40,597 bases of DNA from a virus: IMG/VR virus record IMGVR_UViG_3300035698_016543, positions 1 to 40,597 of that record. One strand, given 5' to 3'. The notes under the pieces are model-generated. The model was not told the origin of the DNA and made no database searches. It saw only the letters and a list, made by a program, of their open reading frames with translations. Each line of letters opens with the position of its first letter. The stretch's first letter is position 1. The translations under genes were made by a program, and so were the position numbers. This document shows positions 16,398 through 22,861 of the stretch, in pieces.

Positions 16398-16696
16398 TTT
16401 TTATCTCCTTTTTCTTCTTCCCAACACTCCAATTTATTCATTTCGTCAGACACTCTAACTAATATCATCGGGATAATATAAGAACCCTTACTGAAGATAG
16501 GCTTAAGCAACTCAGGATGAGAAGTACCACCTTGAGCAAAATCCCATCTTCCTCCACCACCACCTTTACAAATGAGAGAAATCACCTTAACTATCACATT
16601 GGACGGCAAATGTTTATGACTTGAAGCGATTACATAATTTGCTTTATCAGAACCAACAGAAGCAAGTGCTACAATTATTCTTTGCTCACTCTTCAA
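16358..16696 (-). CDS. Standalone DHHA1 domain (AlaRS C-terminal domain-like)
   Basis: 112 aa. 'QRIIVALASVGSDKANYVIASSHKHLPSNVIVKVISLICKGGGGGRWDFAQGG..HPELLKPIF' follows the C-terminal globular (C-Ala/DHHA1) domain of alanyl-tRNA synthetase, including its signature 'GG.GGGR.D.AQgG'. In AlaRS and DHH enzymes this domain binds tRNA or RNA ends. Here it is alone, with no catalytic, editing or DHH domain. The TTG start overlaps the Ro60 stop (TTGA), so the two are made together. No strong ribosome site precedes it, supporting coupling. Most likely an RNA- or tRNA-elbow-binding partner of Ro60; this is an inference. Confidence 0.8.
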   Translation of the reverse strand: MKSEQRIIVALASVGSDKANYVIASSHKHLPSNVIVKVISLICKGGGGGRWDFAQGGTSHPELLKPIFSKGSYIIPMILVRVSDEMNKLECWEEEKGDKKCTNLVGNLICQI

Positions 16697-18183
16697 CTCA
16701 AATAGCTACTAATCATCTTAACTTGAGATACTCTTTCATTTTCCCAATTCGCTATAAAATTAAAAATCCTATCTGACCAACCAGCCAATAGCACAGTATT
16801 TTTCTCACCTTGTGGTACTTGAATCCCCTTACCATATCCAGCTAAATCTATTGAATATAAATAACAATTAGGAGAAAATTCATTCTTATATTTACGAAAA
16901 TCAGGTGTAAATTCTCTACTACTATACCAAGTAGAATCCCAACACTGCATATCAGATAGTAGAATGAATCTATCTATCTTAACTTTCCTACTTGATAATA
17001 ACATAGGTGCTAAATAAGCATTAGTAGAATGACCAACTGGCATACCTCTAATAGTTTGAGCACTTGACAGAACACTTGCTTCTGGGTCTAAGGTAGCCAT
17101 TCCCACCTTCTCACCGAATCCAATCACTACCGCATTAGTAACTTTATTCAAAGCGGCACCAAGAACACAAGCTACATCCGCATATGCAACAGTACTTCTA
17201 TCTGATAAAACAGAATCCATTGAACCAGAAAGATCAACTGCGATGCAAGTATATCCTGACAATTCAGGCAAATTGACCAAACTTTGATTCATAGCACTAC
17301 TTATAGTACGAAGAACTTTATTTGTTCTTGGAGACGCAATCTGCTGTATCTGCTTATATGCTGACAGAAAACGGAAAGGTAATAATTTACTTCGTTTCAC
17401 ATTCTCTGGATCTCTCAAAGCTTTAAGCAACCTATCCAATAGCTCATCATTTATCCCAACTTTCAAAACATTACGTAGGTTTCTGATACCAGCAAAATAG
17501 TTTCCAAACCTTTCACTTTCCAACCACAAATCTACAACTGATTCCCAATTCTCTTTGGTACTACCCTTACCAGAAATAATCACTTCCCAAGTATCAGGTG
17601 ACTCCAAATTCTTATCAGCTAACTTCTTGAATATATCAGTATGAACATCATCAATAGGCTTGGGATGGCAAAGGAACATAGCATCCCTCATTTCTACTTT
17701 CCCTGGACGATTATACTTGGAAATTTGATATTTACTAAAACGATTAAATGAGGATGCAATAGCTTTTTTAAGTCTGGTAGGAATAGGCTTACCAAAATTA
17801 TCCAGATGATATGCCATACATTCAGTAATTTCATCTGCTCTTTTGATAATATAAGGTGCATACTTAGTGATAAATCCTGTACCTTTTATCTTGGGGTGGT
17901 TATTCATCTCAATTAGGATTAACTGAGGGATGGATCGTAGATGGAATTCATTTCTGGCATAAGCAGCTAATTTTAGACAGAATTCTATATCAGTATCAGC
18001 TACCTTTCTCAATAAGGATATGAGCTCCTTATTACTATCTTCACCTGAAACATAAAACTTCTTTTCCCCTACTAAGCTACATAACACTCTGGAAATTAAC
18101 TCTGTTTTTGCATCTGTTTTGTAACTTGTAGCACCTTCGTAATTGATAGTCTTACTTGAGCTTCTTTGGGCATTTAGCTTCAT
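16693..18183 (-). CDS. rsr: Ro60/TROVE RNA-binding protein (Rsr-like)
   Basis: 496 aa, ATG with a perfect AGGAGG seven bases upstream. The HEAT-like TROVE ring covers about residues 10-300: 'LISRVLCSLVGEKKFY', 'DIEFCLKLAAYARNEFHLRSIPQLILIE', 'IPTRLKKAIASSFNRFSKYQISKYNR', 'WEVIISGKGS.KENWESVV', 'LPFRFLSAYKQI'. The vWA-like domain (about 305-496) has an intact MIDAS: DLSGS (317-321), Thr387 in GHSTNA, and Asp411 in LLSDMQ. Ro60 rings bind misfolded RNA ends and Y RNAs, and in bacteria can join nucleases. Normal length and intact key residues argue for a working protein. The adjacent upstream repeats are candidate partner RNAs. Confidence 0.95.
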   Translation of the reverse strand: MKLNAQRSSSKTINYEGATSYKTDAKTELISRVLCSLVGEKKFYVSGEDSNKELISLLRKVADTDIEFCLKLAAYARNEFHLRSIPQLILIEMNNHPKIKGTGFITKYAPYIIKRADEITECMAYHLDNFGKPIPTRLKKAIASSFNRFSKYQISKYNRPGKVEMRDAMFLCHPKPIDDVHTDIFKKLADKNLESPDTWEVIISGKGSTKENWESVVDLWLESERFGNYFAGIRNLRNVLKVGINDELLDRLLKALRDPENVKRSKLLPFRFLSAYKQIQQIASPRTNKVLRTISSAMNQSLVNLPELSGYTCIAVDLSGSMDSVLSDRSTVAYADVACVLGAALNKVTNAVVIGFGEKVGMATLDPEASVLSSAQTIRGMPVGHSTNAYLAPMLLSSRKVKIDRFILLSDMQCWDSTWYSSREFTPDFRKYKNEFSPNCYLYSIDLAGYGKGIQVPQGEKNTVLLAGWSDRIFNFIANWENERVSQVKMISSYLS

Positions 18184-18494
18184 TAATACCTCCTATTATT
18201 TTGAAGGAAATTTTTTAAGGGAGAACAATCGGAAAGAGTTCTTTTTGGTGGAGGGGGGGCGAAAACTACCCCTTCTTGGCATGAAGTATCTCTATCCTAT
18301 CACTTCCCTATTTCTATAATTGCAGATGGCAGGGAATAGCCATCAAATAAATGATGGTTCTTGTAAAAAGGTGACTGTAGGGATGTCACCAGTCCATAGA
18401 TAGTTGAAGTATCTTTATCTATTACTTTCCCAAAGGAAGAACAAGCAAATAAAGTCTTTGATCCCCTGCCATAATAATATCAAGGTGGAGAGGG

Positions 18495-18511
18495 GTGGGA
18501 TTTTCACCCAC
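18495..18511 (-). ncRNA. tRNA T-arm-like hairpin in the second repeat unit
   Basis: GTGGG-TGAAAAT-CCCAC is a 5-bp stem with a 7-nt loop. U at loop position 1, A at position 5 and U at position 7 match the T-loop pattern. A short CCTATGCTAAAGG hairpin with a 7-nt loop lies upstream like an anticodon arm, but there is no complete cloverleaf. Consistent with the tRNA-like parts of YrlA-type Y RNAs. Confidence 0.4.
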
Positions 18512-18568
18512 ATCACACCTTTAGCATAGGAAGTAACCATACTCTATTACATCCCCTAAAGGAGAACA

Positions 18569-18614
18569 GGCGAGTAAGGTACATATGTGCTCTACTATTT
18601 GAGCTACCCTCACC
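18569..18614 (-). ncRNA. Bulged hairpin with tRNA D-arm-like tip
   Basis: Leftward, GGTGAG (18614-18609) pairs with CTCGCC (18574-18569) and GGTA (18608-18605) pairs with TACC (18581-18578), leaving a 3-nt bulge (TTA) on the 3' strand. The tip GCTC-AAATAGTA-GAGC copies a tRNA D-arm (compare GCTCAGTTGGTAGAGC) but lacks the GG dinucleotide. A bulged stem with a tRNA-like tip fits a Ro60-bound RNA. Confidence 0.45.
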
Positions 18615-18789
18615 ATTGTAAAATAGCAAAGGGAGAACAGACGAAAGAGGATAGTTTTCTCCAAATAGAAGTAGCCTCTCTCAGACACTTCCCTTGATAA
18701 TAACTTTATATATCTCTCCCGAGATCTCAGAGATCTGGAAGGTGGTGTCATTGATAACTATCTACGTAAGCATTATCTATTAAGAAACC

Positions 18790-19032
18790 CTAAACATAAG
18801 TAAATTTCTCATCTTCTCTAAATATTCTAACAACAGGTTCTTCCTTAACTATCCATTGGATTAACATTGGAACATCCCCAAAACGACCTAAACCAAATTC
18901 ATAAGCATCTATTTCAGACCCAAAGAATCCAGCAACAATATCATCTTTAATAAGAACAAAACTCCATTCATAATTATCAAGCCAAATTTTCTTACATTTC
19001 AGATATAAATCATATTCTTTTTTAAGTTCCAT
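18790..19032 (-). CDS. DUF5678-like small protein
   Basis: 80 aa from the ATG at 19032, the second of two adjacent ATGs after AAGGAG. The pattern 'EYDLYLKCKKIWLDNYEWSFVLIKDDIVAGFFGSEIDAYEFGLGRFGDVPMLIQWIVKEEPV' follows the small alpha/beta family annotated DUF5678 ('yl..k..ll..y.gk.v.ik...v.g.f.s..eA...g...fG..p.li..v...ep'). Function of the family is unknown. It lies between the RlaP-like gene and the RNA array. Confidence 0.6.
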   Translation of the reverse strand: MELKKEYDLYLKCKKIWLDNYEWSFVLIKDDIVAGFFGSEIDAYEFGLGRFGDVPMLIQWIVKEEPVVRIFREDEKFTYV

Positions 19033-19043
19033 CATAAACTCCT

Positions 19044-19826
19044 TCATAAATAAGAATAGTGATCCCACAGAATTTTAAGCATAGTCTTTTTTAAATAATC
19101 CACATCCAGCTCTTCCTGAAGATCTGATTTATTGTATGCTTCTCTTAATAACTTTAGATTCCTTCGAGCTATTTCTTCAATATCAGATACTTCAAACTCT
19201 CCATTTCTTACTCTCTTATAGAAGGGCGTCAAATTTCTATCCTTGACCAAAAGTTTCTCTTCATTCAATACTCTTATCCCAGAATTAATTAATCTCAGTA
19301 GATGATATGAGAATGATGTCGAATAGCCGTAGGTATCTATCTCTTTCTTTTTCTTTTCCCCTTTACATCCAATAGAACGTAATCTCCTGAGCTGTGATAT
19401 ACTATATCCTCGATAAGTATGAAAACATTTCTTACTGAGAAAATCTTTCCTTAACTCCCTAAATTGTAATCCAACATAATCAGTAAAGATAATATACTCA
19501 TCGGATACCCATAAAGATTCCAGAATACTAGGATTAGCCTTGAGACATAATTGGAAAAATTTCCTAATATCGTAAAGTATGCCGTCATAATTATCTTCTA
19601 TTATCTCATACTGTTCAACTCTATCCATACCAAATAAAGAAGAAAGAGAAGGGAAGAAGAATCCTATGAAATCTACATCAGATATTCCTTCCCTCTCCAT
19701 TCCTGCTGGGATTGAACCTCGATAACATAGATATGATACCTCATATGGGCATCTCTTCTTAACCAAATTAAGAATCTGCTCGTCATATCGCAAGTCAGTT
19801 CTCCTTTTTCTCAGGCAACTTATCAT
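19044..19826 (-). CDS. RlaP-like nucleotidyltransferase (pol-beta superfamily)
   Basis: 260 aa, ATG inside the end of the upstream gene (32-bp overlap). Core motif 'YRGSIPAGMEREGISDVDFIGFF': Gly37-Ser38 and the metal-binding Asp50/Asp52. The downstream 'FLSKKCFHTYRGYSISQLRRL' and 'SYHLLRLINSGIRVL' follow the family of predicted nucleotidyltransferases associated with RNA repair ligases (RlaP). It may add nucleotides to RNA ends. Here it accompanies Ro60 and a DHHA1 domain rather than RtcB, which is not in the window. The family match is strong; the RNA-end function is inferred. Confidence 0.8.
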   Translation of the reverse strand: MISCLRKRRTDLRYDEQILNLVKKRCPYEVSYLCYRGSIPAGMEREGISDVDFIGFFFPSLSSLFGMDRVEQYEIIEDNYDGILYDIRKFFQLCLKANPSILESLWVSDEYIIFTDYVGLQFRELRKDFLSKKCFHTYRGYSISQLRRLRSIGCKGEKKKKEIDTYGYSTSFSYHLLRLINSGIRVLNEEKLLVKDRNLTPFYKRVRNGEFEVSDIEEIARRNLKLLREAYNKSDLQEELDVDYLKKTMLKILWDHYSYL

Positions 19827-20076
19827 CTCTTACTACTTCTTCATAATCTCGCATTAAAATTCCTGCATCTGCCAGTCTATTTTCCATTCTAAATTCAGTA
19901 TGTTCTGACAGAATATAAAACTTTGCTCTATCTAAAGCCGAATAAATATCATCTGCAAAAAGATATTCACTATCTATAGCATCTTCGCATAATTCCCGAA
20001 TAGCATTTATTAGATTCCAATATGACTCAAAGTTTAGTCTATTGAAATCAGCATCTTGATCATTTATTTCTGACAT
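19795..20076 (-). CDS. Hypothetical acidic helical protein
   Basis: 93 aa, beginning directly after the previous stop (TAG then ATG). Acidic, mostly helical ('FESYWNLINAIRELCEDAIDSEYLFADDIYSALDRAKFYILSEHTEFRMENRLADAG'). No family recognised. Second gene of the operon read from the promoter at 20450-20477. Confidence 0.6.
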   Translation of the reverse strand: MSEINDQDADFNRLNFESYWNLINAIRELCEDAIDSEYLFADDIYSALDRAKFYILSEHTEFRMENRLADAGILMRDYEEVVRDDKLPEKKEN

Positions 20077-20418
20077 CTAAACCATACCAGGTAATGCAGA
20101 ATTAGTTTTTAAAGAAGGTGCAACTATTGTATCATGAGGAAATTTCCAATATCCCCAACCATCTTCTATACCGCATACTGCAGATAGAATTATCTCAAAA
20201 GATGGATATCCAACTGAAGTTTTATCTCCAAGAGAAATAAGATATTCCCTATTCTGGCAAAGAAACTTATTTAATAGAATAGCATTATTAACTGAATTTC
20301 TTCCCATAATCATAGCTTTCTGAAAAGATAAGTTATGCTTCTTAGATAATTGAGTAGCTCTAATAATAGATAATCTGTCTATCGCACTAGAAACAGAACT
20401 GTTTTCTTTTTTATTCAT
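20077..20418 (-). CDS. Hypothetical protein, first gene of the leftward accessory operon
   Basis: 113 aa, ATG with AGGAGG ten bases upstream and a consensus promoter about 30-60 bases before. N-terminal helices ('AIDRLSIIRATQLSKKHNLSFQKAMIMGRNSVNNAILLNKFL') may form a helix-turn-helix-like unit, followed by a Gly/Pro/Trp-rich tail. No family recognised. Confidence 0.6.
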   Translation of the reverse strand: MNKKENSSVSSAIDRLSIIRATQLSKKHNLSFQKAMIMGRNSVNNAILLNKFLCQNREYLISLGDKTSVGYPSFEIILSAVCGIEDGWGYWKFPHDTIVAPSLKTNSALPGMV

Positions 20419-20449
20419 TGTCTCAATCTCCTCCTTTATTACTATCTAT

Positions 20450-20477
20450 ATTGTAACAAATTATTAGAGAAAGTCAA
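20450..20477 (-). promoter_or_regulatory. Promoter of the leftward Ro60/RlaP operon
   Basis: Read leftward: TTGACT (20477-20472), 16-bp spacer, TGTTACAAT (extended -10; TACAAT at 20455-20450). It shares TCTCTAATAAT in the spacer with the promoter at 21079-21106, a clear sequence duplicate. Confidence 0.8.
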
Positions 20478-20522
20478 GTGGGTGTTTTTATCCCCTAATA
20501 ATTAGAGATAGGATAGTCTATA

Positions 20523-20551
20523 TTGATATTAGAGAAAAGAAATATTAAAAT
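20523..20551 (+). promoter_or_regulatory. Possible rightward promoter for the structured RNA
   Basis: TTGATA (20523-20528), 17-bp spacer, TAAAAT (20546-20551). It is weaker than the other promoters here but correctly spaced, and it points into the structured RNA beginning near 20625. Confidence 0.4.
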
Positions 20552-20624
20552 GGAAAAAGAATATCATAAATAAATACTATTCTACAATTCTTATATTTTC
20601 CTTTCCCAGAGAGAAGAAAAAAAG

Positions 20625-21035
20625 GGTTTTGATCGGGGGTAGTAGCATTACCCCGCTAAAGCGGTGTAATGTGAACGTAAGATGACTGAAGAGGATTTGC
20701 ATAAGCAAATCCGGGGTAGAGTCGCTTACAGCCGAGTCCTAAGAGACTTTGTATGAACAAAGTCGGGGTAACCCCCGAATTCACTCGCTAGACTTTGCGT
20801 GAGCAAAGTTGATACGGTGAAGAAAACGATACGTGAGGTAATTTACAGATGCGGATTTTGTGCGGGGGGTGCAAGACCCAAAAGGCATAGTCCGAACTGA
20901 CCTGAATAATGGATAAAGATTAATGTATATAAGTTGATATGTATATTGTATAATTGCTTTCGTGTAGCAAGCGTTCGCTTTTGGGCTCACTACTACTTTT
21001 CTGCTACTCAGAAAAGTATTTGCTACACTGATATG
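20625..21035 (+). ncRNA. Large multi-branched structured RNA candidate
   Basis: About 400 nt, clearly richer in GC than its surroundings and without a credible gene. A closing helix TCGGGGGT (20633-20640)/ACCCCCGA (20771-20778) encloses: a 12-bp stem-loop at 20645-20672 (one mismatch); GTAAG/CTTAC and GACT/AGTC helices carrying GGATTTGC-ATAA-GCAAATCC (20693-20712); and GACTTTGT-ATGA-ACAAAGTC (20745-20764). Next comes TTCAC/GTGAA holding GACTTTGC-GTGA-GCAAAGTT (20791-20810). A last three-way unit has GTGTAGCAA (20962-20970)/TTGCTACAC (21020-21028) around a 10-bp hairpin (20994-21018). A-rich loops and a GNRA loop favour the plus strand. It resembles GOLLD or ROOL-type ornate phage RNAs in style; class unproven. 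Confidence 0.65.
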
Positions 21036-21078
21036 TATAATATTTAACTAAGACATAGATGATAAACTAAAAATAGTA

Positions 21079-21106
21079 TTTATAGCATATTATTAGAGAT
21101 TGTCAA
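21079..21106 (-). promoter_or_regulatory. Leftward promoter into the structured RNA region
   Basis: Read leftward: TTGACA (21106-21101), 16-bp spacer, TGCTATAAA (extended -10; TATAAA at 21084-21079). It would transcribe the strand opposite to the preferred RNA strand, so it may make an antisense RNA, or the RNA itself if my strand choice is wrong. Confidence 0.7.
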
Positions 21107-21221
21107 GTGGGGGTACTTTCTAAACACTTTACTAATCTACACTTAGAAGATTCATAAAAATGTAAAATTGAATTATTAATTTTTGTGAATCCAAAAAGAT
21201 TGCTACTTTCTACTACCCCTT

Positions 21222-21249
21222 GACAATCTATCTCAATTTGCTATAATAT
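21222..21249 (+). promoter_or_regulatory. Rightward operon promoter
   Basis: TTGACA, 16-bp spacer, TGCTATAAT (extended -10). It is followed by AAGTA repeats and the ribosome site of the 21294 gene. Perfect hexamers; a mirror partner of the leftward promoter 115 bp away. Confidence 0.85.
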
Positions 21250-21293
21250 AATTAGAAAGACAAGTAAAGTAAAGTAAAGTGGAGGTAATGTAA

Positions 21294-21647
21294 ATGAGTA
21301 AGACGAAGTCTAGTGTTGTGAGTAAAGAAACAAAAACGATGGAGAATTGGGATTTAATAACAAGACCTTTCGTCAGGTTTGTAGCACAACTTGATGAACA
21401 TTTTGGCGAATCTGCTAAAATTCTAATAGCCAAATTATGTAACCTTATAGAGACCACTGGGTTGTCTGAATCTCAACAGGGAGCCTCAAAGAGTTTAGTG
21501 AAAACATTCGTCTATGATTTCCAGAAGGAGATAGAGAATATATTGTCCAGTAGACATAGGATGAATAAAGTAAGAGATTTGGTTATTAAATACTATGGTA
21601 AAGAAGATATAGAATATAGTGAAGAAGATGTAGAACATTGGTTTTAG
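21294..21647 (+). CDS. Hypothetical protein, first gene of the rightward operon
   Basis: 117 aa, ATG with GGAGGTAA six bases upstream. Hydrophilic and helical, with Ser/Lys-rich N-terminus and acidic C-terminus (YYGKEDIEYSEEDVEHWF). No domain recognised. Its position directly behind a strong promoter suggests early, high expression, perhaps a regulator or host-takeover protein. Confidence 0.65.
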   Translation: MSKTKSSVVSKETKTMENWDLITRPFVRFVAQLDEHFGESAKILIAKLCNLIETTGLSESQQGASKSLVKTFVYDFQKEIENILSSRHRMNKVRDLVIKYYGKEDIEYSEEDVEHWF

Positions 21648-21675
21648 ATAGAATATAAGCAAAGAAGAAATAAAA

Positions 21676-21940
21676 GATGCTTATCCATATTATAGAGATT
21701 AATATTTGTCGGTTGTGAAGTGGTATTCTGACCTACGACGAACCTTGAAATAATAGGGCATAAGAATATCGTAGTTGTTGCAGACTAACTGCCAACAGAC
21801 ATAAGCATCGTTCCTGATAATAACCACTAACTATGTAGGGATGGTAGGAATGATGCTCACTATATTAAAAGATTCCTCCCTGGCGAAGGTCTAAATATTG
21901 TATACGGCAGATCGCCTCTAACAAACCACTAGCCAGGGAG
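21676..21940 (+). ncRNA. Structured leader with overlapping alternative stems
   Basis: Between two genes, three long stems occur in a row. Stem 1: GATGCTTAT (21676-21684)/ATAAGCATC (21801-21809), enclosing a GTTG-TT-GCAG-ACTAA-CTGC-CAAC hairpin. Stem 2: GCATCGTTCCT (21805-21815)/AGGAATGATGC (21846-21856), 11 bp. Stem 3: CTCCCTGGC (21876-21884)/GCCAGGGAG (21932-21940), perfect 9 bp. Stems 1 and 2 share GCATC, so they exclude each other, as in switches or attenuators. AAGGAGG follows 18 bases after stem 3. No riboswitch class was recognised. Confidence 0.6.
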
Positions 21941-21982
21941 ATCAAATATTAAAAAATAAGGAGGATATTTTTATTAAGTAAC

Positions 21983-22144
21983 ATGGTAGATAGAGAAGAA
22001 TCTATAAAGCGGCTATTAAGAAGATGGCAGAAAGTAAGAAAAAGGCAAGCACCAATTGAGAAGATATTACCTATTTCTAATAAGTATAACAGAAAAAGAG
22101 AAAAGGAATTTCTGAGAAGGGAACTAGATAGTGTAAATGAATGA
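21983..22144 (+). CDS. Small basic hypothetical protein (53 aa)
   Basis: Begins MVDREESIKRLLRRWQKVRK, very basic and helical, ending overlapped with the next ATG (ATGA). The AAGGAGG site is 19 bases before this ATG, which is too far, so the true start may be a non-standard codon upstream. Nucleic-acid binding is plausible from charge alone. Confidence 0.5.
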   Translation: MVDREESIKRLLRRWQKVRKRQAPIEKILPISNKYNRKREKEFLRRELDSVNE

Positions 22145-22692
22145 AAAAAAATATCTTTCTTCTAATAGTAATCACTGTATTTTTAACATTATTTATATTT
22201 AAAGGAGGTATACTGCCCACATACGGTAGCTTGAATTATACTTATGGGGAAGGAATAAATCGAATTAGGATATCTAAGAATTTCTGGCTAGATGAATTCC
22301 AATCAAGGAAATATAGTGTTGTAAAAGTAGACCCAAAACTAGTCATTGCTCTACAGCTATTAAGGGATACAGCTAGAGTAAGAATCAGGATAAATTCGGG
22401 ATATAGGACTGAAGAAGAGCAAATAAAAATTAATCCTTATTTAACCAATTCCTATCATTGTAAAGGAATGGCTGCTGATATTTCTTCCCCAGATTGTGAT
22501 TTAATTTACTTGATTGAATGGGTATCAGCTATCCCATCGTTTAAAGGGATAGGACTATACGATACTCATATTCACGTTGATGTTCGTCCAGAAGATAGAG
22601 AATATTACTGGATAAATAGAGATGGAAAGAATGCTAGAGGTATTAACTGGAAGGAAGTTTACAATAAATGGAAGGAAGTTTACAATAAATGA
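22141..22692 (+). CDS. M15-family peptidase (endolysin-like), membrane anchored
   Basis: 183 aa. An N-terminal hydrophobic segment (about 5-22) acts as signal or anchor. The rest matches the M15A/DUF882 D,D-carboxypeptidase fold: 'NFWLDEFQSRK', 'LVIALQLLRD', 'RINSGYRT', zinc motif 'SYHCKGMAADI' (His and Asp) and 'THIHVDVR' (His). It should cleave peptidoglycan cross-links, for lysis or entry. The C-terminus carries a recent in-frame duplication of WKEVYNK (21-bp units at 22648-22668 and 22669-22689). Confidence 0.85.
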   Translation: MKKNIFLLIVITVFLTLFIFKGGILPTYGSLNYTYGEGINRIRISKNFWLDEFQSRKYSVVKVDPKLVIALQLLRDTARVRIRINSGYRTEEEQIKINPYLTNSYHCKGMAADISSPDCDLIYLIEWVSAIPSFKGIGLYDTHIHVDVRPEDREYYWINRDGKNARGINWKEVYNKWKEVYNK

Positions 22693-22859
22693 AAGAAGTA
22701 ATTAGAAGCTCACAGGAAGAATTGGATTTATTATTACATGGTAAAGGTGGAGTTACCTGTACACGTTGCAAAAAAAGTATATACGAAAAAGATGCTATTA
22801 AGAAAGACGGTTTGACATATTGTAGCTGTTGTGCAGAAATAATTCTAGGGGGTGAATGA
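22689..22859 (+). CDS. Small zinc-ribbon protein (56 aa)
   Basis: ATG overlaps the M15 stop (ATGA). MKEVIRSSQEELDLLLHGKG is followed by CTRC and CSCC pairs around residues 24-48, a compact metal site. Unknown function; translationally coupled to the peptidase. Confidence 0.6.
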   Translation: MKEVIRSSQEELDLLLHGKGGVTCTRCKKSIYEKDAIKKDGLTYCSCCAEIILGGE

Positions 22860-22861
22860 CA

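Larger units (their letters stand above)
18190..18720 (-). ncRNA. Ro60-adjacent repeat array, candidate Y-RNA-like RNAs
   Basis: No convincing gene occupies this gap before rsr. Read leftward it holds four copies of a 5' box (consensus GGGAAGTGATAGGATAGAGA then TACTTC; at 18692-18667, 18556-18530, 18433-18406, 18308-18283) and four copies of a 3' box (about CTTTCCGATTGTTCTCCC; ending at 18630, 18557, 18434, 18219). 5' and 3' boxes can pair (AAGGGA-AG with TT-C-TCCCTT), leaving one bulged C, and hairpins sit between them. This is the layout expected for tandem Y-like RNAs next to rsr, as in many bacteria. Strand and RNA class are inferred; no clear promoter of its own was found. Confidence 0.6.

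Noticed and set aside
18569-18621. Possible tRNA gene because of the D-arm-like GCTC...GAGC
   Set aside because: No acceptor stem partner, no anticodon arm and no T-loop at the right distance. No complete tRNA found in the window.
18521-18751. Leftward 76-codon frame in the RNA array
   Set aside because: It crosses the repeated boxes and hairpins; no ribosome site.
20880-20920. GGCATAGTCC resembling the S segment of group I introns
   Set aside because: No matching R segment (GACTA), no split gene around it and no intron-type P3-P7 core seen.
20781-20990. Leftward 69-codon frame inside the structured RNA
   Set aside because: It overlaps strong helices, lacks a ribosome site and has no protein-like pattern.
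21233-21457. Leftward frame across the rightward promoter
   Set aside because: Shadow of the 21294 gene and promoter; no ribosome site.
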